A stretch of DNA of 64,000 nt, taken from Aphidius gifuensis. Lineage: Eukaryota > Arthropoda > Insecta > Hymenoptera > Braconidae. The stretch's first letter is position 1; each line of letters opens with the position of its first letter. Positions 12,607 to 25,888 of this stretch are shown piece after piece. The stretch covers positions 20,746,537 to 20,810,536 of the forward strand of contig NC_057791.1 in NCBI RefSeq assembly GCF_014905175.1. Direction: 5' to 3'. The position numbers were made by a program, and so were the translations under genes. Under the pieces are notes generated by a model. It was given only the letters and a program-made list of their open reading frames with translations. It was not told the DNA's origin and made no database searches.

Positions 12607-13666
12607 GAAAATTTAATAGCATAAAAAAAAAAAAAAATAGATAAATAAATTTCTTTTAAATATAGATATAACATTTGCTTTTCTTTTTTTTAATTTATTT
12701 GACGATTAATGTATTGTTGGAAAGATAACAAAAAAGTCTTTTTCTGAATTGATAATTTTGTAGAATAAATTAGAACTGCAACCACCCTTGGTGCTCTTGA
12801 CGAATATGTTTCCCCTATTATAATGAAGTTACAAAATTACAGGCATCGTCACTAACACTCTCTATGATATAAAATCAAGTCTTTCTACTTTGCCCTCACT
12901 GACATAACAAATTATTATTTTTATTTTTTATAAACTATTTTCTCTATTATCTCACTCAGATTCGGAGCCTGTTATGCTCTTTGCCCTTGCACAACCCTGT
13001 AATCTAGAAAAATTGTGATTCAACACCACTCACGTGTCTTCAACATCTGCCCTTTGGCACAATACATTTTTTTACTTTTTCATTAACTCATCTCAATGAT
13101 ATTTTATTTCATCTTTTTTTTAATATATTATTTTTAAACTTTATACAAAATATAATATACATCATCAAATAAATATTCTGAGGTAAAATAAATATAAATA
13201 TTCATTAGTAGTTGAACTCAACGACTTGTCACAAGCAATTTAAAAATTGTTCTAAATTTGTAGAAAAAAAAATATATAAAAATAAATACTTACAAAGTAT
13301 TTGAAAAAAAAGAAAAATAAATAAAATAAAGTTTTCTCAGATTTAAAATGTTTTTACACAACTTTTAAAGTAAACTTTTTCTTGACTTTACATTTTTTAA
13401 AGTCATTTAATATATTCTACTTGAATTTATCAGTAGTTTTTCATAAAAAATAAAAAATTGGACACAAAATTTTTTAAGAATTTTTTATTAGTTTATCTAC
13501 TGGAGGTTTTTTTCTAAAGTTTAAAAATATATATATGTATATGTTCTCCAGGTTAAAATAATATTTTCAAGTGTAAATTTTTGAGTTGCCAATTGAAATA
13601 CAAAAATAATAATAATAATAAAACGTATACATATAGCAAATTGAATAATAAAAAAAATATATATAA

Positions 13667-13957
13667 TTAAAGAAGATATGAGAGCGGATATAGCTGTTTG
13701 ACATTCGTGTGATAGTATGACCTAGACAAGTTAAACATTATTTTTATAGCAGATCGTAAATCTAAACGAGAATGACATGGATCATATGTAGAGTGATTTA
13801 ATGTTATAATAAGCCATAAAACACGGTGACCGAACAAAGCAGTATCCTTGATAGTTGTGTCCTGCATATGTGTCATAAGTTTGTATAATAAGTGTGAGAT
13901 AAAAAAAAATATCCTATAACATTTATTTAAATTATTATTGGATACTTGAGAAATCAT
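13667..13957 (-). CDS. Small ORF, 96 codons, unknown
   Basis: This minus-strand ORF runs from ATG at 13957 to a stop at 13667. It starts MISQVSNNNLNKCYR and contains Asp, Arg, Lys and His throughout, unlike most neighbouring ORFs. Two moderately hydrophobic stretches (about residues 14-27 and 45-56) could be membrane-associated but are short. The start context is poor (T at -3). It has no recognised domain. It may be chance, or an exon fragment of a minus-strand gene. Confidence 0.18.
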   Translation of the reverse strand: MISQVSNNNLNKCYRIFFFISHLLYKLMTHMQDTTIKDTALFGHRVLWLIITLNHSTYDPCHSRLDLRSAIKIMFNLSRSYYHTNVKQLYPLSYLL

Positions 13958-16900
13958 AAAACAAAAAAAAAATGAAAATAAAAATTTATCAAGATTCAAG
14001 TTGATAATAAAGTGATGAAAATTAAATTTAATCGTATATAATTTTGAAATAAAAAATATTTATCAATAAAAATGAAAAAAAAAAAAATATATTAATAAAA
14101 TAAATAAAATGAGTAGTGAGTGGATAAGGTCCAAGGGAAAATTTTCAATTGGATTGCTACTACTACTACGCCCCGGTGATTGCTCTTGCTCATCCCAACC
14201 CCGTCAGCATTCTGTGATTCGAGACTCGTAGTTTCCAAATTGCTTCTCGAAGAGAGTTGCCAGTCTAATCTCAGGACACAGCTTGTGTCACTTTGCATGG
14301 TAAAGGGTTCCTGCGATTGACGTGAAATTTACTCAAACGAATAAACTATATATATACTATTAACTGGACATTCATGTAGGACGAAGAAGAGAAGAAAATA
14401 AAATACATAAAATGTGTATACAGAGAGAACCATCTGATGACCAATAAATATATAATTTATCAACAACTTGAAACAATGGAAAAATCAAAAAATAAATATA
14501 AATTACTCTAGAGACATACACCATTCAATTACAATTGCATATTAAAACAAGAAAATATAAGTTTCTGCAGGTGATATGAAAGTGTCATGAATTGAATAAA
14601 AAAATCAAGAATAAAAATAGTTAAAACCCCAAGGGTTGAATTTTATTCTTGAACCAACCAAACTATCCACCTTTGGAAGTTATAAAAGATAAAAGGGATG
14701 ATTCCGCAGTAGATGTTATATATATACGAAAGATGGTAGGTGATCATTTACATTTTTATCCTTCTATTACTTTTTACGAGCGTTACGGGGTCAGTCGATT
14801 CTCAATTCAGTCTCTTGGAAAGTAATTCATTTCTTATATATATAAGCTGCTTTTTATTTTTTATTTCTGTCCCATATAATCTTCAACCTTTGCGTCTTCA
14901 TCAGACATCGTCGCGATGTCCACTCTTCACATCTATAAATTTTTCAGTATGCTTTTCAAACTTTCAAGGATAAAAAATAAATAAAAAAATTACAAAACAC
15001 AAGATTTTCACATTGCCTGTTTCATGAAGATGGTCAGATGGGTTTAATCTAACGTGGATTAATCATAAGCTTCCAATCTTTTCGTTCATATCACCCACGA
15101 CAAGATGAAAGCGAACGCAGAAACCGTGACTGAGATAAAAAAAAAAAAAATATTTCAAGGAAAAAAAAACGATATATAAATAGATGATGCTGGAGGATCG
15201 AAAAGTCAGAAGTGGTTGATGGAAAACGAAATTCCAAGACTCAGAGAAAGTGAGAAGAACATTGGAATGAGTAAAGGGAGAAGAGAAAGGAAAGGTTAGT
15301 TTGAGAAAAGATTGCGGAAAGTTGAAGGAACAAAAAAAAAAAAAAAAAAATGAAATAGAAAAAAAGCTAAGGGTATGACTTATACTGGTTTCTCGAGTCA
15401 AAAAGCACCTTCTTTCACAACCACTTACATTCAATTACTAGTTCCAACTCAACTTGTGTATGTACACCACAACGAGTTTCTCATCAAGAAACCTCAGAAG
15501 TGGTTGAAGCCTCGTCCAATTCAGACATACACAAATGGCCATCAATCTTTTTTATTTTTCTTTCTAATCATGTACCATTCAACCTTTCAAATCAAATCAA
15601 TTTAAAATTTATTTCATGGATTTATAAAAAATAAAAAATGTTCAAAAAAAAAAAAAGAAGCAGAAGCAGAAGAAGTCTATCAAAATGCCAATATAGAATA
15701 AGAGGCTGGATGAGTGATGGACATGTGTCTACTAAATTTTAAAATAGTTGATATTGAAGATATAAGTATTATGTTGGTATTGGAATAATATTTGTCATCA
15801 TTTAGAGAAGAGCCAACGGCAAATTGTCTCATTCGCCAATAATCACAAAATTTATATATGATGTTGGTGATTATGAAACTCGTCAGTCAGCCCGCACAAT
15901 TTTTCTATTATGTTTAACAAATATGATTGAATAATATCTTGATTGTCATGTGCAATCATTGATTGAAATTAAACACAAATGAAATACATAAATATAATAA
16001 TACTAATTGTATGATTCATTTGTGGTTTACCAAAAATCAAACTGACTAAATTGAATTTACAAAATTTTGAATATAATTTGTAAATTAATTTATTCAACAA
16101 TCTGTCGTTGTAGTTAAAAAATAAATAATAATAATTTTTTGTATATGTCAAAACGAACCAATAATAAAAGTGGTTTGTGTCTGCCTTCTGGCGATTGCAA
16201 TACGATGGTGCACAACTATTAATGCTGAATGTGACGGGTTTCATACTCTTCTCTTATAATCTTCTGTCCTTTTGTCGAAAGACCCCCTTGTATACTTTAG
16301 AGTCCACCCGTACAATGAGTGCAAGTTATCATAAATAAAGAGCGGCTAAATTAGATTTCCGAATCAAGATGATGCCCGTATTGTCTACAACCAAGGCTGA
16401 ATTAATTGGATTTCAGAGCCAACTTTACAGCGCGACTTCCATTCTCGTCATTGTCGTGTTTTTTAACTTCACCCTTTTCATATTATATATAGAAATTTTT
16501 TTATAAAAATATATATGATAATATAATTTTCAATTGTTTATCGTATTCTTTTTTTTTTTTTTTTTGGACAACCAAAACATTCACATAATAGTTATTTTTT
16601 TTATTTTTTAATTTTAGACTTGATAAAAAATAAAAATATTATGTGCGGGTTTATTAACAAAACCAGACAGCCAGATGTTTTGATAAATAAAATGACTGGT
16701 CCTTGATGGCATTCTGTGTTTACTCTCATTCTTGTTTGTATATATATATATAAGAGAAAAGTCGAAACCTTGCTTATCACAGTCGAGCCAACCATCAGCC
16801 GACCAACCAACCAACTAACACCCTTGGGACAACCATCATCATCACATATGTATAGACCAGTCATAGGTCGACTCTTGTTATTTTTCACCTTGCAATCTCA

Positions 16901-17232
16901 TTAAATATAAAAAAACAAAAAGAAAAAAAATTCCGTTAAAGTCTAAGAGAGTTTTTGATTGAAGGTCATTTAAAATTTACAACAATTTTATTTTTCCCAA
17001 CAATTGAAAATAACAGACAATATCAATAAAAAATAAATAATAAAAAAGTCTTGATTATTTTCCAGACTTATTATTATTATTATTAATAATAAAGTCACTA
17101 TAATATTTAGTATATATTTACAAGAGAGAAAAGGGATTTGTAGATTAAAAATCTCACTTGCATCTCTCTATACCAGACATTAGTTTCATCCTTGGTGGGA
17201 TTTTCAAGGAAAGACAAACAAATAGACCAAAG

Positions 17233-17412
17233 ATGTGCACACAAGGATATTTATACACACAAAATGGCAATGTATTTGTTAAAAATATAGATATACATAG
17301 TAATAGGAAATGGATAAATGTTGAGGAGAATGATGATGATGATGATGATGATGACTACGAGGACGATAAAGACGACAAGAGCATAAGACACAAACGATTT
17401 CAAGCAGAATGA
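17233..17412 (+). CDS. Small acidic ORF over a (GAT)n microsatellite
   Basis: An ATG ORF of 59 codons starts MCTQGYLYTQNGNVF and encodes eight consecutive Asp from the (GAT)n repeat at 17331-17354, followed by a basic tail. The trinucleotide repeat stays in frame and the flanking residues are balanced. The Asp run is explained by the microsatellite itself, so coding is not proved. No family is recognised. Confidence 0.15.
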   Translation: MCTQGYLYTQNGNVFVKNIDIHSNRKWINVEENDDDDDDDDYEDDKDDKSIRHKRFQAE

Positions 17413-18882
17413 GACACACACACAGAAATGAATAAAGAGTGAAAGATCAAACCACCTGGAGAGATGGCAGTACGGTCGAGATTACTTATACCCGCATGTA
17501 CAATATACTACCACAATATATTTATATACATGTATATACCTATATGAAATGAAAGTAAGAGAAGATGAAAAATTGAGAAGACTAGGGATGTGAAAGACAG
17601 TATATATGCTGAGTGCTTCGAAGTGGCTTTACTCTTACTCTGCTTTTCTGGAGTCTGATGTATATATGCCAGTATTAAGATTAGCACAAAATACATAAAC
17701 TATGTATACATAGACTTTATATATGTATTAAATATATAATATACAAGTTGAAAGTATATTTGAGCTTTTAAATGTATCTTTTCACAAAAATATATTCTTG
17801 AAATAATAATTCAGATTAATTATCATCTGTTTTTTTTAATTTTATCACATGAACAGATTTATTTTCCTTTTTTTTTTCATCTATGTATTTTTAAACTGAC
17901 TAAATTTTCCATCTTCGATAATATGCGCATCTGTATAATATGTGCGGTTATATATATATATGTACATGAAGCACAACTATAAGCTGCTTGAATATCAGAC
18001 CCTGATGAGCATCCAAGAGGAAATTTTCACCACCAGTCAAATGGAAATTTATCATGGACATACGATCATTATGGTCAGATAATAAACATTAAGCTCATTT
18101 TAAAATTATTTTAGTGATAAATTAAATTTTTTATTTTGTTTGTTTTACTTTCCAAAATTAAATGATAAAATTGAAATTTATAAAGTTTGAAAATATAGGC
18201 AGTTATTTTATAAAAAATAGTAGGTCAATGTAAATATTATTATTTTTATCATTGGACATCATAAAATATTTAATCTATATATTTTTAAATAATTGAATGC
18301 AAATAACGTATGTATGTTTTATTTTATTTTTTGTTTGTAATATTTATTTATTTTTAATTTCCATTATTTTATTTGTAATTGTAAAATATTGTAGAATTAA
18401 AATGATAGTGTGTATGTATGAGAGAGAGAAAAATTGGGGAGAGAAAGAGATAAATCGAGGGAGAGTTGTGGTCAGTCACCGTATAAAATGATAGCTATTG
18501 TGCAGCTGCAACTGGACTATGTTGTATATGCCAAAAATCCAGAGGGTTTTTCCCATCAAATAATTTTAGAAATTTTCATGTCACATTATATTCTTTTATA
18601 ATCTTCAGGATATATTAATACTCTACCATCCAGACTAGCCACACAATCATACGGATTATTTAAAAAAAAAAAAAAAAAGATGAAAAAAAAATATTTATTT
18701 ACTCTGAAAAGCTTCAGGATATTAAACGTCAATCAAAATATATTTATAATATTATTATTAAAAAATTAAATATTACATTGAATCGACTAGTGAGGAAATC
18801 GCTTTCAGATTGTTCAACAATATTATTTGTTATTATATAATTCAATGTGATTGATTTTTTTCTTTTTCATTTTTTGTTTCAG

Positions 18883-18946
18883 GTACGTGCAGATTTTTTC
18901 TTAGCTACGAAAAAAAAAATCAAAGGAAATATATATTCTTCACAAG
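18883..18946 (+). CDS. Candidate short internal exon
   Basis: The upstream sequence (TTTTTTCTTTTTCATTTTTT then GTTTCAG) is the best polypyrimidine tract and acceptor in this part of the window, and the segment ends CACAAG before GTAAAA. Two of three frames are open over 64 nt: VRADFFLATKKKIKGNIYSS and TCRFFLSYEKKNQRKYIFF. The third hits TAG. It could follow the exon candidate at 8419-8476 in phase. It is too short to identify. Confidence 0.25.
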
Positions 18947-21900
18947 GTAAAAAATACGAATTTATATTTCAATTTATTTTTTAAAGTGTCACTCGGTCAC
19001 TCCCCATTCATGTCAACAAAAGAAACATAATATCCCCGTGATTTTATACGAATAACTTGTGTCGTTGCAATACATGTATTCTATAATCAAATTCTCTTGT
19101 TCTTTTAAAATTATTTTTTTATCCAGTTGCAGTTTCAATAACCAAATGAAGGGTTGTACATACGTACTATCGTAAAAGTAAATTTATTATACAAATCAAA
19201 TTTTTAATACTCAAAAAATATTGAAATAAGGGTCGTAAAAATTTTTCAATAATAACTAATCAATTTATTATTACGTTAGATAATATTTTCAAGCTTTTGA
19301 CTAAAAAATAAAATAAAAAGAATGAGGGTAGATGTATTCCTTTTACTCGTCACCCAAAAATCAAATTCTCATATTGTAAAAGAAAAAAAAATTCGCATTG
19401 AAAATTCAGTCAAGTGTATATTTATATTTCACAATATTATATATTTTATACTCACTGCCCTTTGATCATGTCCCTTATTTTATTTTTTTTTTTTTATACA
19501 CTTTTATTATTATTTTGAATTTTTTTTTCTTATGACTACTACCGAGAACAATTTTCCTTTAAAAACTCCCCCTGACAATCATGCGAATATATGACAAAAT
19601 ATCAAAAAAAAAAGAAATAAAAATCTTTTTAGAATTTAGTTACGAGTTGAGTAAACTTTAAATGTTTTATTAAATTTTCTTGATTTTATTTATTAAATTT
19701 ACTTGAGTAAAAAAAACAACAACAAAATTTATTTTATAAAAGTATGAAAAAAAAAAGTTTTTCTATCAATAAATACATCAACTTGTATGATAATAAATAA
19801 AAATAAAAATAAATAAACAATTGTATATGTATATATTATTTTGAGTATGAACATATAGCCAATGTCAAATCCCAAATATAATAAGACGAGCATAGCAAAA
19901 TAACTCCAGTACAAAACGAATCAACTCACATGAATATAAGGGTTTTTGAGAGCATATGCCCTGAGATAAATATATGGATGATGCAAAGAAAGAAAAATAA
20001 GAAAATAAAAATAAATAAAAAAAAACACCAAGAGCATGATGTTGAACTGGTATATACAAATATACCACTGGACAAGGCATATGCACCATAGAGACAATCC
20101 TCTTAAATCCCTTTTTCATCTGCCATCAGTTTACGTTTTTTTTTTTTTTTTTTATATTTATTATTGTTATTGTTATTCCATCTCCCGAATGAGATCCAAA
20201 AACGTTTGTTTGAATTTGAGTATTTTCATAATCCTCGTGCTCTATAGTGTAAGCTCGATTCAAACTAAATTCATTCTTTTTGCCATAATAATAAAGTAAA
20301 ATCTTTTTCGCTGTTTCTTTCTCTCTTTTACTCTTGAATTTCTCGTATATGAATCTTGGTTTATTTTGGATGAGTACTCATGGCAAATACACGTCAATCA
20401 TCACTGTTGACTGAAGAACAGGAAAAAAAATTTCATTTTTCATACAAAAAAAAAGATGAACATTTTATCCGGATCTATACGGAAATTCAAACAAACTGGT
20501 CCCCTGCACTTCAGACAAAATGATGCCAGAGAGGACATAATTGAGAATAAATAGATACATTAGGATATAAAAATCTTTTTTTTTTTTTTTCCACGTTTTT
20601 AACAGGTTTGAAAAGTTGGTGAAAGTTTACTCAACACTGAGTTTGACGGGTACAAATGTGTCCAAGCATCATTCCACTTCAAATCTTGTACAAATAAATT
20701 TACAATATTTATATGTCATTAAATTATTATTTTTTTTTTTTTTAGCGGTTGTCACTAGAGAATAATTTTTACTCATAACATATATAACATAATATAAAAT
20801 AAATAATTTATTTATACAATTATAAAATGATGATAATTATTTTTTTTAAAATTACTGTATAAAATATTTATTTACAAAGATTTCCAAAAATTATGTGCAG
20901 ACTGATTGAATCAAGTAAATTCCAAGAGTACGAAATAGAATTAAAAAAAATATATATCCATTGAAAGACTAGGCTTATATTCAAGCACGTGCCAATGACA
21001 GGTTTTTTTCCCCAATTCACAAAATTACATAGCACCCTTTTCTTTCGATTCAACGCCTGCCAGAGGGCACGTGAACCAATCCAAATAAACCCACTGTGTA
21101 TATATCTCAACGGTACAATCACTCATGGGAACTAAAATCCAGTTATATCTATACGCACCCGTGAATTTCTCTCTTTCTCTTATTCTCTCAAACTAGTCAA
21201 GATAAATAAAATAAAAATAAATAAAAACAAGTATTATTTAAATGTGTGGGAGGTAGTTTTATATGAAATAAAATAAAATAAAATCAGTTGAGACATTGAT
21301 CGATATGTCTTTTTCAGAATATTGAGTAGATCACATCACTGTCGAGTAATGAGTTAACAAGATTTTATCAAATATATTTTTTAATATGTAATTCAAATAT
21401 ATGTATTATTTTTTTTTTTGAAAGGATGGATGGAATATTTTTTCAACTGAATGATATTGCTTGATACTTATCATCAGTTTGAATATTTGTTATATATATT
21501 TAACTGGGTCGATGTTGTGTTATTTATATGTATATTATTTTTCTACTTTTTCAATACATGTAAGTTGATTTTTTAGATGTGGCCCTTTGGAAATACTCCT
21601 ATTTCTATTTTTTGTTTTTTTTTTTTTTTTTTTTTTTTATCAATTTCAAGTCCACAAAATTGGGTTTTCTCAGATTTTAACTTTTACCTTTAAAAAAGTT
21701 TTTCTATACTGACCCATTCGGTCGTCGAATAGATTTACCGGATTTACGTCAAAGTATTGAGGCCAATTTAAAAATTTAAAATTGTGAATTTCTTTGTAAA
21801 TATATATATACATCAATGTCAGTTGATTTGTTTATCCGGTAAACGCAATAACCAACGAAAAAAAAAAAAAAAACTTTCAATCAAATTCAATTATATATTG

Positions 21901-24430
21901 TAAACAACTTTTATAAAAAATTTAAACTTGATGATTATAATAATATTCGTATGTTTTTCATTTTGATATGAATTAAAAGCCATAAAGAAGCTCTTTTTTT
22001 TTTTAAATTTTAATTTTCAACTTTTTCTCTCAGTTTCTTGGCTTCATCTCTGGCAACTCCCTCATTTTATATATTTTCTTCACGTCAGTATAAAGCAAAG
22101 AAAAAGGTAAAGAAAAAAAAAAAAAAAAAAGAAAATATATAAGAAAGAAAGTAACATAAAAAAAATAAAAAAAAAAAAAAAAGGAAGAAGGGTAGTTGAT
22201 CTGACAGGGTGCGTCCCTTCAATTTTACTTTCCCTCTACAATATTCGTGAGCGTCACGGCATATCATATCAGTGAAGTTCGATATTATCTTTCCGTATAT
22301 ATTTTTGTACTGTTGCTTGATCAAAGGCATCATCAGCAACTCTGTGTACTCATTATAATATGCCAAGTTAAAAATATACATTAAAGATAGTCATAGCAAT
22401 GTTTCTCTTTGCGTGTTTTCATGTCAAATACCATGAATTTTTATTTTTATTATTACCGTTAATAATAATAAAAAGAAAAAATAATAATATAATAATATGA
22501 CTATCAAAAAAAGAAATAAATAGATAATTTGCAAAAATGACAAGATAGGCAATTCATAAGAGTGATTTTATATATATAACAAGTATTTCAAGTGAATAAA
22601 TGATTATGTCTATAACTTGTGATCAAAGTAATCAAGAAGCATCATTCAGAACTGTATGAGTAATAATCATAACATTGTTTAATGTTGAAATACCATTTTG
22701 ATATGGCAATCAAGTACAAATCTTGTTGATACTTGCCAAGCTATATGTAGATAATATTAACATGCTGATGAATCATCAGCTGCCAAAGTTGATTCGCTTC
22801 TGGCCATTTCACAAGTTTAATTCAAAACTTATATATATCATTTATAATTTAATAAATACATACATGCTGGTCATTAACAATCTTAGTTAATTTTCCATTT
22901 TTTATTTTATTTCTTGTTATTTATTTTATAACAATACCACTCATACACACACACACGTATACTTAAACATCAACTGAATTTCTATGGAAAGCAATTTATA
23001 TATAAACTTTTGAAAACTTTTGAAGGCTTCCTGAAATAATATAAAGTAAAGTAATCACGTTGTGTGTATTCAAGCTATATAAAAAATATTTTAAAAAATT
23101 ATTTTAAATATTTATTTATTTATTTTTCAAATAAAATTATGTTTTTATTTTTAATTTTATTTTTTTTAAGTCATGATTTGATATTATTAAAATTTAAATG
23201 ATTTTTTCATCAAAAGAAATATTTTTTTTGTAAAATATATAAAAAATATCGATGCAAAAATATTGTTGAGTAATCTTAAAAATAAAAAAAATATAAATAA
23301 AGTATTGATAGATAGTTTTGTCGATAGATTTTTTGATGTTATTGAAATGAAAAAAAAAAAAAAAAAAAAGAAATATTGATGATGCTGATGTGTTGTCAAT
23401 GACCGAAATGTAAAATCTATATAATATTCAGAGAGTGAAAAGAGGTCTCTCGCTTGGAGGGAATCGAATAACTGAAATCATAGATAAAAGAGTTTTTCTA
23501 TTTTTTCTCTTTGTTGAATATATATATATAGCTGAAAAGCAATCGTGGTGGTTTCATTGAGACAATATTATGCATTCACTGATGAATGATGATTTAGCTG
23601 TGTTTATTTTTTTATGGTTTCTTTTATTATTTTTTATGGTTTCTTTTATTCTCAGTATATATTGATATCATTCTTTTACCTTTTTTTTATTGACTAAAAT
23701 ATATAGATATATTTTATACTTGTGCTCCAGTAAATATCAAGTCCTTTTTTATCATGAAGCACAAATTAATTTTTAATTACTTTTAAAATTTTATAAAATC
23801 AATTTAACGACTCAATTGGATTAAAATAAATCTATTCTGTAGCTAACTTATATATTATTAGAGAGACACAGAAAATTTTCAGTATGTTACTTTGCAGCTT
23901 CAATTATTAAAATCACCCTTAAATATAGTAAAATAGAATAACGAATTTCTTTGATCAAATCTCTCTGTATTTAATAAAATAAATAAAAGAGTTGTCCATC
24001 AAGATGATAAGCCACTCGTTCATTTAAATCTCACTGATTTAAACAATTAAAATTTTATTTTTATTGTCAATTATTTTTTTTGTAGCTTTCAACTGTGCTT
24101 TAATTTACACATTGACTACTTCTTGGCTATACCATCACACATACACACATTAATAAATAAATATATATATGCGAACAAGCAGACATACTAACAGAAAGTA
24201 GCCACTCTGTAATTAGCGTCTTCATTCGTCTCTTTGACGAAGGGTGACTTTCCGAGTGGTTCACTGAGTAACAGGATGTGTTGGACTGGCAAAAGAGGGT
24301 GGTACAGTTAAAGAGAGGGTTAGTGGTAGTTGAAAGGCGGCAACTAACAGGTATACCAAGTTCACACAAGTGTGTATATATACTTTATAATACACACACT
24401 AGCGATGTATGAGTATTCACAGATCCAAGT
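18947..24430. other. AT-rich non-coding stretch
   Basis: No supported gene. At 20606, after an acceptor-like TTTTTAACAG, a frame (FEKLVKVYSTLSLTGTNV...) stays open for about 50 codons, but no good donor is seen. A minus-strand open frame without ATG covers 20868-21122. A T23 run lies at about 21616-21638, and long A runs with minor interruptions at 22108-22180. Complex islands lie at about 21590-21780 and 24180-24420. Confidence 0.55.
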
Positions 24431-24622
24431 ATGCACGACCACTATAACCAAAGAGAAGGTCTTCGTTTCATGAAGCTCAGGATCATGGCCCAAGCGTGTT
24501 TGTTACTCTCTGTACACGACAACTACTTTCAAAGACGAATTACCCGCCCACAAAGGTTGCAAAAACTACCTGTCTTTTCTTTTAAAATACATTTATTTAT
24601 TTATTTTTATATTTTTCATTAA
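24431..24622 (+). CDS. Small ORF, 63 codons, unknown
   Basis: An ATG ORF begins MHDHYNQREGLRFMKLRIMA and is Arg/Gln-rich for about 45 codons in a comparatively GC-rich island, then runs into a Phe/Ile/Tyr tail from T-rich sequence. The tail suggests the true reading, if any, ends or splices before about 24575. No domain is recognised. The minus strand is also open here, so this may only be a GC-rich regulatory island. Confidence 0.15.
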   Translation: MHDHYNQREGLRFMKLRIMAQACLLLSVHDNYFQRRITRPQRLQKLPVFSFKIHLFIYFYIFH

Positions 24623-24930
24623 TTATGTATTTTTTTTTTTTTTTCGTTTTACTAATATAAGACTAGGTCAATGAAAATGAATAATTATTTTTTTGATTTT
24701 CATTTTTTAATACTATACGAGACCGAGATGAGAATTAATGTCAGTTTGATATACAAAAGAATTTGGTCCAATCAAAAAGTAGATGATGGAATTTATAAAA
24801 CGAAAAAAAAAAAAATTTAATTAACTTGAAACAATTGTAAATTTAAATTGTAATACTTTGAACGATATATGAAAGAGTTTGGTTTTCTGAAAATTAAAAT
24901 AATGTAGATGGAAAAATTTGGAAAGCTCAC

Positions 24931-25000
24931 CGTTTTTGAAGTTGATGATGATGAAAATTAGAGATTAATGTCATCAGCTTGTCCTGCTGTCTCATTTAAT
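24931..25000 (-). other. Exon-like segment b of copy 1
   Basis: On the minus strand this 70-nt piece follows TTTGTTACAG and precedes GTGAGC. One frame is open for 13 codons (LNETAGQADDINL) and then stops. The matching segment in copy 2 has splice-like borders at the same places (GCAG and GTAAGT), which argues that both derive from a spliced ancestor. Confidence 0.35.
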
Positions 25001-25090
25001 CTGTAACAAATATTTTTAACAATAATAAGTTTTATTATTTTGATTTTTTATATAAAAAGTAAAAAAATAAAAAAAATATATAAAAAGAAA

Positions 25091-25354
25091 TTAATTAAAC
25101 AAGTGCAGCCCATGCTTCTTGTAATTCAATGATTTATTATTCTGCCAACTAAACACTGAGCTCAAATGACTTGACAGTTTGACAGGAAATACTTCAAACG
25201 GCGATACAAAAGATTCATTTATTAAAACCAAAGGAAGTATGTTTTTTAAAAATATCAGTTTTTGAGTAATTTGAAACTCAACGCCTGTTGTATACATCTG
25301 TCTTGTTTTCTGCACTATGACATTTTTTTTTTTACAGTCAAACATATTTTTCAT
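25091..25354 (-). CDS. Small ORF, 87 codons, in duplicated block
   Basis: An intact ATG ORF (MKNMFDCKKKNVIVQ...) crosses segments a' and c of copy 1. The part around SFVSPFEVFPVKLS is conserved with copy 2 (SFVS-FEVFPLKFS), the difference including exactly one deleted codon. Beyond it the frame used here in segment c differs from the open frame of copy 2, so the C-terminal part is probably out of the ancestral frame. There is no recognised domain. The conserved piece is real homology between the copies; whether the ORF is expressed is open. Confidence 0.28.
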   Translation of the reverse strand: MKNMFDCKKKNVIVQKTRQMYTTGVEFQITQKLIFLKNILPLVLINESFVSPFEVFPVKLSSHLSSVFSWQNNKSLNYKKHGLHLFN

Positions 25355-25633
25355 AAATCACTAATAAATATTTCAACACTTTTTTATATATAATACTTTT
25401 TCGATTTTAATAATTTTCATCTAACTGATGTCTTTTTTTATAATAATAAAGCTCAAAATTTCTACACTCAAAATATAAAATAAATTATTTTTTTTATTTG
25501 AAATAGTTTATTGTATAAAATTCTGACCGAATGTAATAAAATTTCATCGTGTATATATATTTTTTAAAATTCATAAGGTATTATCTGTATGAGAGTCTTG
25601 GCTGTACTGGGAGGAACCAAAGGGAATCTATAG

Positions 25634-25888
25634 ATGAAAAAGAGACCAATAAATTTTACACTTCCGCGTGAAAAATACATAGTAGGATACAGTTTCTACT
25701 TTGTCGTTTTATTTTCATGGCACATAAGGCGAGAAAACGAGACTATCCAAGTGCCAACAGATATTCTGGTTAAAGATACGAGATCTTATACCCAGTGCAC
25801 ATTTTCTAAAATATATATAACAATTTTTTTATTTATTTTATTTTTTTGCAATGGTTATTGGTATTATTATAATAATAAAAAAAAATAA
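25634..25888 (+). CDS. Small putative membrane-protein ORF, 84 codons
   Basis: An ATG ORF begins MKKRPINFTLPREKY and has two hydrophobic stretches, about residues 16-30 and 60-79, separated by a charged segment (RRENETIQVPTDILVKDTR). Charged and polar residues are well represented and the codons are not simple repeats until the last 15. The start context is weak. It lies about 280 bp beyond copy 1 of the duplicated block, on the other strand. No family is recognised. The second hydrophobic stretch falls in T-rich DNA and may be spurious. Confidence 0.25.
   Translation: MKKRPINFTLPREKYIVGYSFYFVVLFSWHIRRENETIQVPTDILVKDTRSYTQCTFSKIYITIFLFILFFCNGYWYYYNNKKK

Larger units (their letters stand above)
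12607..18882. other. AT-rich non-coding stretch with islands and microsatellites
   Basis: Apart from two small ORFs listed separately (13667-13957 and 17233-17412), no gene is supported. Complex islands lie at about 12780-13045, 14100-14320, 15000-15110, 15360-15540, 16250-16450 and 16660-16880. Simple repeats include (AAT)n near 13603-13621, AAGCAG-type repeats near 15655-15675, (ATT)n/(AAT)n at about 17068-17094 and (TGA)8 at 17331-17354. Confidence 0.6.
24841..25354 (-). repeat. Duplicated block, copy 1 (segments a-b-c-a')
   Basis: This is one of two diverged copies in the window; the other is at 39200-39707. In + coordinates the matching pieces are a (24841-24886), b (24931-25000), c (about 25088-25178) and a' (25183-25229). 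The a' piece matches copy 2 at all compared bases over 27 positions apart from a 3-nt insertion, which is one in-frame codon on the minus strand. Segment a is a more diverged version of a', so this copy carries the module at least partly in tandem. Segment c carries an in-frame stop relative to copy 2. It is probably a remnant of a duplicated gene or transposon of unknown type. Confidence 0.7.

Noticed and set aside
15063..15434. 123-codon minus-strand open frame
   Set aside because: Opens with TTG, has no ATG until its end and is a Phe/Ser reading of purine-rich + strand DNA.
16775..16782. TATCACAG, seed of the miR-2/miR-13 family
   Set aside because: Only the seed matches; there is no hairpin partner, and 8-mers are expected by chance in 64 kb.
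18002..18023. CTGATGA and GAAA, resembling a hammerhead ribozyme core
   Set aside because: The intervening bases cannot form stem II, and no convincing stems I and III were found.
20868..21122. 84-codon minus-strand frame of fairly balanced composition
   Set aside because: No ATG, preceded directly by a stop, and no acceptor or donor in suitable position was found.
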